From contig CM028339.1 in NCBI GenBank assembly GCA_016647705.1, positions 25,149,803 to 25,213,802 of the forward strand: DNA of 64,000 bases, read 5' to 3'. The notes under the pieces were generated by a model, which had not been told where the DNA came from, did not search any database, and was given only the letters and a program-made list of their open reading frames with translations. Below are positions 21,601 to 34,440 of the stretch, piece by piece (position 1 is the stretch's first letter; each line of letters starts with the position of its first letter). The position numbers and the translations under genes were made by a program. The DNA is from Eucommia ulmoides (taxonomy: Eukaryota; Streptophyta; Magnoliopsida; Garryales; Eucommiaceae).

Positions 21601-24600
21601 ATGGAAGCAGATTCGAATACAAAGATTACACCGCGGAAAAAAGCTTTTCTAGAAGGATCTCTAGTGGCGAAAAAAAAATTAACCGGTAGAGATCATCTCA
21701 ATAATGTTTTCATTTATAAATTGTGAAATTTTAATCTAATGGTTCCTGCTATACAGCTAACATTAATCAATATTATCCAAAAATCTTGCAGTTAATATAA
21801 TTTGACATGCAATAGTCAATCAGATTGAATAATCTGTGCTTTTAAAGCAAGCCACGTATAAAATAAGCCGAAAGACTTGTAAATAAACCTTTCTTATCTA
21901 TTGGAATCCTTTGTTTTTGGTAGCTGACCTAACTGATGACTAAAGTGTATTTTCATTATTGTCCAAATATTCATGCATGTTGATATTGATATCAAAATAA
22001 AATATTGAGAAATTAATAGTATTTTCTAGACATTGACCCTTTGTTCCTCATTGAAAACAAGTATATTATCAGCACTTTGACATGGGAAATTTAAATCCGT
22101 TGCATTTTTTTATTTATTACTTTTATTTATAATCTCAGAAAGACACAGCAGCCCAGAGATCGTTGGGCTAAACTTGTCGGAGTTTGGAGAAAAAATGGCG
22201 CCAAAAACTGTAATTCAAGACATCCGGTATGGATTAATGTTGTTATTTATGTGTAGCGGATTGAGATTTGTTGTGATTATTTTTGTTATGATTATTAGTA
22301 TATAAATGAGCCAATTTCATGATATTTTTTTTTGAGGTTGTAGGGTTTTTGTTGCAACTTGGAACGTAGGAGGAAAGACGCCAAGCCATGGGCTCAACCT
22401 CGAGGATTTCTTGCAGGTGGAGGGTTCTTCGGACTTGTATATTTTAGGGTACGAAAGGCTTGCTACTTTTCTTCATTCGGAAAAAAAATATGTTCTCATT
22501 AGAAAACTTTTATGGCAATGAGTTTTGTTAAGTTTTTCGATTCTCACGTGCCCGCTTCATGTTATAATTTCCGCACAACCGGTCTCCAGCCATCGCTCTT
22601 TGTGCAGTAACTAATTGATTTCTTTGCCCAAAAAAAAAAAAAGAGTTCATACAATGGCCCTTATTGGCACTGTTGTGTAGATTCTGTCGGGAAAAAATCA
22701 ATAAAAAAATTTAAAGGCAAAAATATTATATTATCCTTTAATAACTTCCCTTCTCATTTTTAATTCTTATGTTTTATTTATTTTTAAGTCATTTGGATGA
22801 ATTTTGTTCTCTTTATTACTTTATTATTATTTTTAGTCTTTCAAATAAAGTTTTAGTCAATTAATTTATATTAATTACATTAAATTCGTCCACTTAATAT
22901 TAACTAGGCGTTACATTTTTATTTAAAGTAAGCTAAAAGGTTGATAATTATGACTGAAAATGAATTGATAATAAAGACAAAAAAATAAATTACAAAAAAT
23001 AAGACATAAAAAAATATAAATATAGAAAATTATATAATAAGAAATCCCACCAGAAATTTATCGATTAAAAAAAAAAAGAAATCTCGTGGAGGTGGATTTA
23101 TGTTCTTGATCCTTATTTAGGTGAAGTGATTGATTAAGCGACCTTTGGTTGGTGTTTCTATACTTCGTTAATGTCCTAGAATACTTGAAATAGAAAAAGA
23201 AGTGAGAATGAAAAAATTGTTCCCATTTTGATCTGATATTTCTTGAACAAAGTTCTGAGAACAAAATAATATTTTTTTTTCAATTGTTTTTTTTTCCAAA
23301 AATTACTTGGAAAAAAAGCAGGAACACTAACAAATTTTTTTTGTACATATGTTGGAGGAGGGTTTGAACTCTAGATTTTCCACAAGAGAGATAAGTTAGA
23401 TATTCACTAGCCTGATCAACACTAACCAACTGCCATGACTAATTTGCAGGTTTCAGGAAATTGTGCCCTTAAGTGCAGGAAATGTACTAGTGGTGGAAGA
23501 CAATGAACCAGCAGCCAGATGGCTAACCCTAATAAACCAAGCACTCAATAAACCACAAAATGACTCCACACATTCTTCTTCCGATTCCAATTCCAAGCAA
23601 CAAAATGAATCGAAATCCAACTTCTTTCACAAGCCTTCACTCAAAGTCCTGAGCCGAAACCTCAGGGCTGATAGCCGCCTCCTCAAGGCCTGCAATTGCC
23701 CTCCTGACTCACCACTGTTGAGGCCGCGAAAACTGAGTAATGACCCGTTTATCGATGAATTTCTCTCGGTCTCGCAAATCACTCCCTCTCCTAAACGGCT
23801 AAGTTATAATCTTATCGCGAGTAAGCAAATGGTTGGAATTTTCCTCTCAGTATGGGCTCGGAATGAGTTAGTCAGACATATTGGCCATTTGAGGATCTCT
23901 TGTGTGGGGAGAGGAATCATGGGTTGTCTTGGTAATAAGGTTAGTTGAATTCCACTAAGGTGAGGTTTGGATGCACAGAATTGAAGTCTCAGAATTGAAT
24001 TTAAAAATGAACACGTTGTAATTTTTGAAAATAAACACGTTCAAATTCAATATTTGACCAAATTACTCGTCATATTTTTTTATATACTTTATTGACTAGA
24101 GTCTCGTGCACTGGGTTATCCATTTCTCATGCAGGGTTGCATAGCAGTGAGCTTGTCGGTGCATCAAACGAGCTTTTGCTTCGTTTGTAGTCACCTGGCA
24201 TCTGGTGAGAAAGAAGGAGACGAGATCAAGAGGAATGCCGATGTGAATGAGATCATGAAGAGCACAGAATTTTCCAAAGTGTGCAAGGATCCCAATTCTC
24301 GAATACCCGAAAAAATCAACGATCATGAGTAAGTTCGTGCATGATCGAAACCAAAATCACATTTTTATTTTCCGCGTTGGTCATAAATATTAACTAATTA
24401 ACCTTAAAATCTCCACGAATCAGCCGAATAATGTGGCTCGGAGACTTGAATTACAGGGTGGCTCTGAGTTATGAGAAAACAAGGATCCTCTTGGAGGATA
24501 ATGATTGGGACTCTCTTCTACAAATGGATCAGGTTATTTACCCTGAAACCTAGGCACAGCATCTGCTAGTCTATTCTATAATAAATAATTGATCGACTTC

Positions 24601-24773
24601 ATGTTAATATTTTTCAAATACAGTTGAATATCGAGAGAGAAGCGGGAAGAGTATTTTCGGGGTGGGACGAGGGAAAAATATTCTTCGCCCCCACGTACAA
24701 GTACTCCCACAACTCGGACTCCTACGCTGGAGAGACCATCAAATCCAAGAAAAAAAGACGAACCCCGGCCTGG

Positions 24774-24810
<37 letters not shown>

Positions 24811-25132
24811 GTATGTATGTATTGCTTTCTCTCTCCACACTGATCATGCATGTAACCTTTTCGATGGAATTTACAAGTTTCTCAATTACTGCTTTGATGT
24901 TGAATATTTCAGGTGTGATAGAATTCTATGGCGTGGCAACGGCATAGAGCAACTGTCCTACATACGTGGGGAATCAAGATTCTCGGATCACAGGCCGGTA
25001 TGCGCGGTTTTCGCGGTAGAAGTGGAGATGGTGAGGAATAGGACCACAAAGTGTTGTAATGGCTACACGTTTGGTGGCAAAAGATTGTTGTTTGAAGACT
25101 GCATTCCTCAAAGACACAGCTTCTATGAGTAG
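21601..25132 (+). CDS. Plant inositol polyphosphate 5-phosphatase, eight exons, 479 aa
   Basis: Predicted exons: 21601-21685, 22139-22226, 22344-22448, 23450-23939, 24135-24328, 24424-24532, 24624-24772, 24913-25132. All junctions are GT-AG, phases agree, and the total is 1,440 bases (480 codons). The enzyme removes the 5-phosphate from inositol polyphosphates and/or phosphoinositides in the cytosol or at membranes. Motifs along the protein: WNVGG (64-68), GFQEIVPL (93-100, metal-binding Glu), RNELVRH, GNKG (254-257), SHLASGE (275-281), WLGDLNYR (325-332, catalytic Asp/Asn), TPAWCDRILW (404-413) and SDHRP (431-435). No WD40 or membrane segment is seen, so it is the compact plant type I class. 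The first exon is the weakest call: it is chosen because its phase and splice sites fit. An alternative start is ATG 22195. A Ser/Gln/Asn-rich insert (about 126-160) separates the first two catalytic blocks. No lesion seen. Confidence 0.93.
23143..23335. mobile_element. MITE-like insertion in 5-phosphatase intron 3
   Basis: Inverted ends TTTGGTTGGTGTTTC and the complement of GGAACACTAACAAAT about 190 bp apart, with GTTCCC and GAGAACA words inside. It resembles the family seen at 1895-2369 and 37.0-37.7 kb. No clear TSD, so the boundaries are approximate. Confidence 0.4.
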
Positions 25133-25283
25133 TCATTACAATTAAATCAAATCCCACAAATTTTTTTGATTATTGGGTTATGGTCTAAATGAAGAAATAG
25201 CTCTCTCTCTCCCTCTCTATCTCTCTCGTTTTTTGGTATATATGTTGGTTGTGGGGTTTAAGCTCTAAACTTGAGGATAAACT

Positions 25284-25625
25284 AGATTTTTTTTTTTTTT
25301 AAAACCAACTCTATATAAAAATAGCAGAAAAGTTACAATCTAAGACGTGGAAAACCCTCTTGATCCTCACGAACGTAAGAAAGAACGACGTGGGGTAATG
25401 GGCTATCTGTAGGAAACAATAAAGGGCTATTCGAAACAATATTAGTTAGACTATCGGCAACAAAGTTATATTCTCAATGAACATGAGCAATCTGAATGTC
25501 AAATGATAGAATCCAAAATTCAACTGTATTTCAAAGAAGGGCAATCGACTAGACTGGATTATCCTTCCTTATAGAATAAACCAAAGCTAACGAATCGCTT
25601 TCCACAAGCGAGGAGAGCTGGCCCA
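25284..25625 (-). mobile_element. 3' fragment of the same L1-type LINE family
   Basis: Starts with a T run (25288-25301, the poly(A) tail on the minus strand). It then aligns with the 3' end of the LINE at 5392-5735, sharing the blocks that precede the RNase H end (for example AGTTACAATCTAAGACG against GATTACAACCTGAGACG, and GCTAACGAATCGCTTTCCACAAG). It is severely 5'-truncated. No convincing TSD was found. Confidence 0.75.
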
Positions 25626-25753
25626 AAGTAGATATTTACTAGGCTAATTGTTAAAAAGAAAACTAAAACTTTGTCGCAAATAATGATAAAAACTAGTTTC
25701 CTAATATGGAAAAGAAAAAAGAAATTGTCTTTTGTCACAAAAGTACAATAGGA

Positions 25754-26669
25754 TTATACCTCATTTTCCAAATCACGTGTGTCATATCCCAAATCCCAAA
25801 TTGAAGTTGCCCCATCTTCATTTAAGAAATCTTCTAGAGGATTTAAATTAAGGCCTATGTTTTCTCCCTGGTATCCAAACAAGGCATCGGCTGGAAACTG
25901 TTTTTGCAAATTTTCTCCCCAGTAATATCCGTAATCTTCCATCGAACTGCTCTCCCCAACTTCATTTGAACTTCTGTCGTTTGGCATCATTTGTGGATGA
26001 ATTCGCTGATCGTGATTGCTCATTGAGTTGTTGTCTACAAACCCTAATGGCAATTCGTTCTGGGAACACTTAGAAATTGGAGAAGTACTCGCGATATTAT
26101 CAACCATACCATATCTATCGGAATTCGTGTGTTTCCTTTTCTCACTTCTCCTTATGCCAGACCTATCGAACACATTGAATTGATCTCCTTTTTCTAGAAT
26201 CAGGGCTTGGGTAAAATCCTTCTCTTTCTCTTTCTGTTCTTCTTCTTTGGCTAGTGAGATTCTAAGAGTTTTCTCGGTGAGTTTCATAAGTGCTTCTTCT
26301 TGGTTAACAACTTTGGACCAAGTGGAGCTCTCTTTTGCCGTCATTTTGTCTTGCAAGCACTTAGATTGCCTCACCAATCGTCCAACACGGTCCATATTAT
26401 GCGACATATTCTTGATTATAGCAGTCAATACACTCCTCATAGGCCATCCCCTGATTGCCCCACCACAGTTCCTTCCCCGTGGGCCACCACGGAGGAGCCA
26501 AACACTTCAACAAGGGAAACCGCCTTTGTGGAGGCAAACAATGTTGCACGAGTGCCGATAGAAGTGACCATTGTGTGGTGTCTCGCAAGTCACGAAGAAG
26601 GTGCATGCATGAGTTGTGATCCAACTCAGTTTGTTCCATGATTTTGGGGAAGAACTCTGCCAGGGAGGC
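25754..26669 (-). pseudogene. EIL: EIN3-like (EIL) transcription factor, 3' part of split pseudogene
   Basis: Minus-strand continuation of the gene that starts at 35039. Across the retrotransposon TSD the frame is open: it enters as [15 protein letters not shown], then [23 protein letters not shown] and [12 protein letters not shown], all hallmarks of the EIN3/EIL DNA-binding domain. At about 26430 the frame shifts, and the expected basic PPYKKPHDLKKAW block is missing. The next frame (26440-25754) resumes with [35 protein letters not shown] and [12 protein letters not shown] and runs to a natural stop. EIL proteins are nuclear regulators of ethylene responses; the wording is closest to the EIL4/EIL5 type as I recall it. 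Two independent lesions make it a pseudogene. Confidence 0.93.
26665..26669. repeat. TSD, left side of copia insertion in EIL
   Basis: GAGGC, repeated exactly at 34636-34640. Removing the element and one copy restores a continuous EIL reading frame across the site. Confidence 0.95.
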
Positions 26670-26862
26670 TATTAAACCATATTCAGTTAATTACAATTAG
26701 TTATTTCTGTTAGTTAGTTAGATTTTCAGTTATTCATTCTTGTAACTAATTTAGTTAGTTGAGATGTTATTCTGATTGTCTATAAATAGCACTCCAACCT
26801 CTCTCGTAAATAGAATTTTGAGTTTTCAATGAGGAGATATTTTTACCTCTTTTACTTTAATA
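26670..26862 (+). repeat. 5' LTR of the copia element in EIL
   Basis: Starts TATTAAACCATATTCA and ends TTTACTTTAATA. TATA-like CTATAAATAGC lies near 26780. Non-canonical TA...TA termini form a 7-bp inverted repeat. Confidence 0.95.
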
Positions 26863-26872
26863 TGGTATCAGA
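26863..26872 (+). other. Primer-binding site, initiator tRNA-Met type
   Basis: TGGTATCAGA directly after the 5' LTR, the usual plant copia primer-binding site. Confidence 0.92.
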
Positions 26873-29800
26873 TGAAATTCTTGGGGAATGCACGATTGAT
26901 TTCCAGATCTGATTCCTCCTCTTCCGCTTTCGCTTGCTTCTCTTCATCAATCGTAAAATCAGATTTGTGATTGAGCTCAGATCTGTATTGTTCCTCCAGG
27001 TATATCATCGATCCGATTCTTGTTTGTTAATTCTTTTTTGTTGCCTCTTCTCGGTTTGTCTTCTCGATTTGTTTGTCGACTGATTGAAGCTTCTGTTTCG
27101 ATGCTCCTCAATCGTTCTTGACGATTGACGATTTATTTTCTTTCGTCTTCGATTATCGCCTATCGATGATTATCCATGTTCAATTGACAACTCCGCTGGA
27201 TTTTTCTTCGACGCCTAAGCATTTGATTTACTTCGATCTTCGTTGTCGTCGATTGATCAGCTCGCCAGAGTGAATCAATCAGAATTGAAGGATCGTTTAT
27301 TGGCATTTGCGATCGTCTCTGTGCATAATTGATCTCAAAATTTGTTGATCTATCCTTAATGGCCTCCATGGAATCTTCTGGAGCTGAGACTTTTTCATCA
27401 ACCACCATAGATGAATACTTGAGTCCTTATTTCTTTCATCATTCCAATAGTACCGGACTTATACTAGTGTCGCAAGCTCTGACTGGAGATAATTATGCCT
27501 CTTGAAGGCGAGCAATGCTAATTGCATTATCTGTGAAGAACAAGTTGGGCTTCATTAATAGATCCATCCCCAAACCTGAAGGTAACAATCTTAATCTGCT
27601 TAATTCTTGGACGAGGAATAACAATGTTGTCATCTCTTGAATACTTAATTCTGTTTCCAAAGAGATATCTGCCAGTGTGCTTTATGCTGAATCTGCTCAT
27701 GAGATTTGGAATGATCTGAAAGAACGATTTCAACAAAAAAATAGCCCTCAGATTTTTCAATTAAGGCGTGAATTAATGAACTTAGGTCAAGATAAACTTT
27801 CTATCAGCGTCTATTTCACTAAACTGAAGGCTATCTGGGATCAGTTAAGCAATTTCAGACCTCAATGCAATTGTGGTAATTGTACTTATGGTGGAGTCAA
27901 AGCTTTAAATTCTCACTACCAGATGGAGTACATCATGTCTTTTCTCATGGGGCTGCATGATTCTTTTTCTCCAGTCCGTAGCCAAATAATGCTCATGGAT
28001 CCCATTCCTTCGGTTAATAAGGTATTTGGTTTTGTATCTCAAGAGGAATAGCAGCGACAAGTTGAAGTTCATAGTACTACTAGATCCGCTGCAGCCAACA
28101 ATATGGCTTTTTCTATTCAGACTGATCATAACAATAAAAGAAATACTCGTGGCCTTAGCATTTTGGTGGTTTTACTGGTGGTTTTTCTTGTGGTTACAGA
28201 GGTCAAAGAAAGGATAAGCCATTTTGCACACATTTCCATCTCCATGGTCACACTGTTGAGCATTGTTATAAGCTTCATGGCTATCCTCCTGGTTTTAAGT
28301 CACGACAGACAGAAAATTTTTCACCAACTCATACGATGGCTATTAATCAAGTTTCTAGTCACCCTCCTTGTAATTCAGAGGCTAAGATCGATCCGCCAGA
28401 AAATGTTGGGAATTTCTTACACAATCTTAACAGTGATCAATGTCAGCATTTACTTTCTTTACTTTCAAGTACGTTGACAGCCACTGCGATGCCCACTAAT
28501 GAGGAAGTTCCTTCTACTGCTTACACTACAGGTATCTGTTTCTCAGTCTCTTTAAATCTTGTCTTTTCTTCCAATCAATATTGGATAGTCGATTCAGGGG
28601 CCACTCGACACATATGTTCCAATGCTGGCAACTTTATCTCTATGAAGTCTATTCCAAATTCATTTGTCACCTTACCAAACCACACTTGTATACCAGTTAG
28701 CTATAGTGGAGATGTTTAGCTGAATTCTTTACTCGTTCTCAAAGACGTGTTATTTGTACCACAGTTCAAGCTGCATTTGATTTCTGTAGGTGCTCTTACA
28801 AAAGACTATCATCTTACTGTTAGTTTTTTTTTTTTCTAATGGCTTTATGATTCAGGATCTTACCAACAAGAAAATGATTGGTAAAGGTGATTTCATTGAT
28901 GGTCTCTATGTTATGGATACTGAAACTTCACCTACTCATTCAACAATGTATGTCAACCACTTATCTGCTCATACATGGCACAATCGACTTGGCCATTTGT
29001 CATCTCGGCAATTAGATGGCTTGCAAGCCCGTTTACATTGTGATACTTTGACGTTTAAAAAGACTCCTTGTTATGTGTATCCTTTAGCTAAACAAAGAAG
29101 ATTATTCTTTATTTCTAATAATCATTTGTGTTCATCCCCATTTGATTTGATACACTGTGATATTTGGGGGCCTTACCATATATCATCCTATGCTGGCCAT
29201 TAGTACTTTGTTACTTTGGTTGATGATTGTACAAGGTTCACATGGATATTTTTACTCAAGCACAAATTTGATGTAAGTAGTGTGATTCCCAAGTTTTTTA
29301 ATATGGTGGCAACTCAATTCAATGCTAATATCAAGGTTTTTTGATCTGATAATGCGCAGGAGTTAGCATTTCCTGATTTTTTTAATGACAAAGGAGTTCT
29401 TCATCAATTTTCTTGTGTGGACACCCCACAACAAAATTCAGTCGTCGAAAGAAAACATCAACATCTACTCAAAGTTGCTCGGGCTTTATTTTTCCAGTCT
29501 CGTGTGCCCATCCAATTTTGGATTGAGTGCATCTTACGGTCACATATATCATCAATCGCACTCCTTCACCTCTGTTACATCAAAAGACTCCTTATGAAGC
29601 TCTTTATAGCCATGTTGTTGTTTACTCTTCTTTTAGAGTTTTTGGGTGCCTTGCATTTGCCTTTACTCTTAAGGCTTATCGTACCAAGTTCTAACCAAGG
29701 TCTAGGATCTGTATTTTCTGGGATATCCTCCGAGTATAAAAGGCTACAAACTCTATGATATTAAATCTAAACAGGTTTTCATCTCAAGAGATGTCGTTTT

Positions 29801-31031
29801 TCATGAGGACATCTTTCCATTCCATTCTGTTGTAGTTCCTAATACCCTCGTTGATCCTTTTCCTGACCTTGTCTTACCTGTTTCTTCTCCTGACATTCCT
29901 ATTACATATCACGATCCAATTTTATCTGTTTTCCCTAATTCTTCACCCGTCCCAGAAACGGAAACCTCTATTATTCCAGACTTAGCTTCTTCTGATGTTC
30001 TTCCTGCTCAAAAGTCTTCACGAATTTCTAAACCTCCTTCCTATCTTCATGATTATCATTGCAGTTTATTGATGCATCATAAGTTTCCATCCTCCAATAC
30101 ACCCTATTCTCTATCCAAGTTTTTGTTTTATGATTCCTTATCTCCATCTCACAGGGCATTTGTCCTAACAGTTTCTTCTCATTATGAGCCCCAATATTAT
30201 CATCAAGCTGTTAAGTTGCCACAATGGAGAGAAGCTATGCAAACTGAATTAGATGTAATGGAATCCAACAAAACTTGGTCCATTGTTCATTTGCCTCAAG
30301 GCACACACTCTATTGGTTGTAAATGGATTTACAAGATTAAGTATCATTCTGATGGTACTCTGGAGAGACATAAAGCACGTTTAGTTGCTAAGGGATATAC
30401 TCAACAAGAAGGTGTTGATTTCACTGAAACTTTCTCACCCGTAGCGAAGTTAGTCACTGTCAAAGTCTTACTGGCACTTACTACAAGTCAACATTGGCAT
30501 CTAAATCAATTAGATGTTAATAATGCATTTCTTAATGGCGATTTGTCTGAAGATGTATACATGGATCTTCTTCTTGGTTATAGTCGAAAGGGGGAGAATT
30601 TTCCACCAGGCACACGACTTGTTTGCAAGCTTCATAAGTCTATATATGGACTTAAACAAGCTTCACGACAGTGGAATTCCAAGTTTGCTCATGTTCTTAT
30701 CCAATTTGGTTTTATTCAATCAAAAGCCGATTACTTCTTGTTCACAAAAGGATCAGGTTCATCATTTGTTGCATTATCAGTATATGTTGATGATATAATC
30801 ATTGCTAGTCCTAATGGTCAAGTTATAGATTCTTTGAAGAAATTTCTCCATAGCCAGTTCAAACTTAAAGACCTAGGACAACTAAATACTTCATTGGTCT
30901 TGAAATTACAAGATCTGTTCATGGCATGGTGCTTTCTCAACGCCACTATACCCTTCAGTTACTGGCAGATACTGGCTACTTAGCCTGTAAACCTACTCAG
31001 GTTCCTTTAGATCCCAAAGCCTAGTTGAATG

Positions 31032-33360
31032 TGTCACGACCTGTCCCGGACACCCGTTATCCCAGGACCGGCGTGACAACAACATGACATCACCTATTAT
31101 ATTTAAATCTTCTTATACATTACAAAATTAATATATAATTTACTATACAATTCATAATACAACATATACATAATCTTTTATATTGTTCCTCTCTGACAGC
31201 TCAACTCAAATTTCCAGATGACTCCACCTAATGTCAGTAGGGGACCATCTCCTAAAAGATTCACCTGCGAGTATACTACCTTCTTAGTAAAAACCATTTT
31301 TAACATAAGAACAATACATTTTAAATAATACAACATTTAAATGGATCAAGCTTAAATAAATATAAACACCACACAGAGTTGGTAAAATCCCAGTATCAAA
31401 TAAGTAATGAAAGTAAAGCAATATTATTCAGTTTCCAAACACCAAAATCAATAATAAGTCACCCAATATATGTATAAAACACCCCAACTTGAACACACAT
31501 CTCAATCCCATACCCATCGGCTAAGCCATAGTGATCGTTTTAACCTCACGATCGGGAGTTGCAACGGTACCGTAACCATCCGTAGGATATGATTTCCTAG
31601 CGGACCTAATTGCGCAGATCACCGCCAACCGGACGTCTCCGGAGGCCAATAATATAAATCACCACATAACGTCAACCACCATAAAGTAAATATCCATCTG
31701 CTGGACCACCCTCCGGACAGATCATAATAATAATCACCACTTCAATAATATTGACAAAATAACCATTTCATCAGTACCATCAAAATCACCCTTGTCCACC
31801 TCTTTTTAACAAAACCCACTTCTAATTAAAAAAAAAATAATATTTTTCCCACCTTTTATTAAAACCACTAAATCCAACAGATTATTTATAAAGTCTTTCT
31901 TTTTAAAACCCAAACATTTCAATGGAAAATCCATTTTACCAACTCACCCATAATTGACTTGATCCATATCGTTTATAAAAGCAAACACAGATTTCATCAT
32001 ATGTGTATTTAAAAAAAAAATAGTTTAGCAAGAAGACAGTACACTCACCTGATATTCGCTTTCGTAACCTTTAACCGACTATCCCCTATCCGAACTCCGG
32101 TGCCTGCGAACCTAACGGTGATAGGGCCTAAATTAATACTTTTGTATAAAATAAATTAATCACGTCATGAAATCCTAATTTCTGTAATTTCCTATTTTCC
32201 ATCTTTTATTACGAAATATAACTATTCAACTAGTATCGTTTCGTTACGGTTTACTATTTATAAACTCTGTTCTTATAAATAATCTCAAGATTTATTATTT
32301 TCATTTTATTACTCGAAGGTTAGAAAACTAAATTTAGAATTCACAAAATAAATTAGAAAGGTTACCCGTTCCAAACCGATTGTGGATTTCCCTCAAATTC
32401 CATGTATTTCTGATTCTGCTCCCCACTGCCTAAGCGACATCCCACCGCCTAGGCGAACGAGTGACTACTTCTCCCTTACTCTCAACTGCACACTGTAGTT
32501 TCACCGCCTGAGCGCAAATCCACCGCTTAGGCGACCGAGCCCTTTACAGTTCTGAGTTACACACTGACGACCTATCGCCTAGGTGATAAACTTCCTCCTA
32601 GGCGAACTTTCTATCATTCTGCACACTGATCTACCACCGCCTAGGCGAACTTTCCACCGCCTAAGCGGGTGCTCCTCCACCTTTCTACTCTGTTTTGACA
32701 ATTTTTCAGCTGACCACTCTCTCTCTCCTCACTAACTCCGGCAGTCACCACTACCAATTGCAACGATCACCCACACATACACACAAGAACACACATACAC
32801 ATACAGTAGCTCACACACGCACCAAGAACAACCAATTCGGAATACGCACACACACACACACACACACACACGTGTTCGATCAAATACACCCACATACCGA
32901 CGGTAGCACCGAACCAGAAAATACACACACACACCCCTACACGGCCAAACCAATGAAGAAATACTCCCACACACATGCACGCAGCACACACACAAACACA
33001 ATAGCACCCCTGACGGACGGACGGTGACGGCCCGTTGCAGACAAAATATAGCATATACACACAACACACACTGTCAAAAAATGGAACAACATACACACAC
33101 ACATGTTCGATCACATACACACACACACACCGACGGCACATACCTCATCCCCCAACAGAAATAAAGAAACAGGGACACACACACACCCCCCCTTATGGCA
33201 CACCACCGTCGGACCCGACTCTGACTAAAATCACCACCAGCGAGCTCTCTCTCTCTCTAACCCACCGCCGACGACTCTCCTCTCTCTTCTTTCTCTTCCT
33301 TTCTCTCTCTTCTTACTCTTCGGTTCTGGAATTTTCTTCCCCATCTTTATCATGTATGTG

Positions 33361-33417
<57 letters not shown>

Positions 33418-33721
33418 GTGAGAAATCACCGGTTAGACCACTCCCTGACACCCCCCTTATCATCTTCACCAACTCCCCTTCTCTCAATATATATATATAA
33501 TTTGAAGATATTTTTTTGTAAAAATACACAAACCTCCCCTTATGTTATGGTGGGGTAGCAATTAGACCCAAACTAAACTATGTTTTAATGATTATACAAA
33601 ATTTTCATACACCCTCCTAATATTTTAATTCATAAAATAAATATCGAAATCTACACCAGTATTTTTGAAATATTTAAAACGCTGCTTGAATTTTATATAG
33701 GTCAAAAGTCGGGGTCTTAGA
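31032..33721 (+). mobile_element. 2.7-kb solo LTR (family A, probably Ty3/gypsy) nested in copia
   Basis: Starts TGTCACGACCTGTCCCGG and ends GGGTCTTAGA. Perfect TSD GAATG at 31027-31031 and 33722-33726. The flanking copia frame reads on across the site. A second copy lies at 47558-50660, which shares the start (TGTCAC...CGGACACCC), the block CTCACGATCGGGAGTTGCAA, the CA-rich middle and the end. No internal region or second LTR is present, so it is a solo LTR. The start and end words suggest a chromovirus (Tekay/Del-like) LTR; this is inference. CA microsatellites (32849-32872, 33371-33414) generate spurious ORFs on both strands. Confidence 0.9.
32423..32667. repeat. Array of eight CGCCTAGGCG-type palindromes in solo LTR A
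   Basis: Eight copies of a motif close to CACCGCCTAGGCG, in four pairs. First motifs of the pairs are at about 32424, 32502, 32573 and 32635; the partner begins ~19 bp later in each pair. Pairs 2-4 are preceded by a CACACTG word. The core CGCCTAGGCG is a perfect palindrome and the variants change it by one or two bases. The homologous region of the second LTR copy (about 49130-49260) has no such array. Confidence 0.85.
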
Positions 33722-34440
33722 GAATGGCAGTGATGGTGAATTGCTCACTGATATTTCTAAGTATCACAGACTCATTGGTAAATTGCTTTACTTTACCATT
33801 ACCAGACCTGATATTACCTTTGCTATGCATAAACTTAGTCAATTTTTGGCTCATCCTCGAATTCCTCACATGCAAGCTGCTCATTATTTGCTCAGATATC
33901 TCAAATCAAATCCTGGTCAAGGATTATTCTTCTCTGCCCATTCTTCTCTTCAACTCAAGGCTTTTTCAGATGCTGACTGGGGATCATGTTTGGAATCAAG
34001 GAAATCCATTACTGGCTTTTGTGTGTTTCTTGGTAATTCTTTAATATCTTGGAAGGCTAAAACGCAAACAACTATATCCCGATCTTTAGCTGAAGTGGAA
34101 TATCGTGCACTAGCATCTACTACCAGTGAATTAGTGTGGCTTCGGCAATTATTACATGATTTTCAGATTGATATCTCATCTCCAGCTCTTTTGTTTTGTG
34201 ATAATCAAGCTGCCATACACATCGCTTTAAATCCCATTTTTCATAAAAGGACCAAATACATTGAGCACAATTGTCATTTTGTTAGGGATAAAGTTACTGA
34301 CAGAGTTATTCGACTTATGCCAATTAGAACTCAACATCAACTTGCAGATATTTTTACAAAGGCTTTGCCCTCGGCATTGATGCTACCACTTCTATCCAAG
34401 ATGGTTGTTAAGGATCTTCACAGTCCATCTTGAAGGGGAG

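Larger units (their letters stand above)
27359..34433 (+). pseudogene. Copia gag-pol polyprotein, broken and split
   Basis: Starts at ATG 27359. Gag (UBN2-like; EIWNDLKERFQQKNSPQIFQL) contains early stops at 27503 and 27638. The knuckle near 28220-28260 reads CTHFHLHGHTVEHC, with the second Cys replaced by Phe, followed by YKLHGYPPGFK. Protease WIVDSGATRHICSN (about 28580), GAG-pre-integrase HTWHNRLGHLSSRQLDGL (about 28975), integrase pieces to 29760, then RT (30069-30983) with HKARLVAKGYTQQEGVDF, LDVNNAFLNGDLSED and intact YVDDIIIAS. A 2.7-kb solo LTR splits the frame at 31031. RNase H resumes at 33722-34433 with HRLIGKLLYFTITRPDI, SDADWGS and SRSLAEVEYRAL. Several stops and frameshifts are present, so it is non-functional. 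Confidence 0.93.

Noticed and set aside
32695-33421. ORFs on both strands rich in Thr/His or Cys/Val
   Set aside because: They are translations of CA/TG microsatellites inside the solo LTR.
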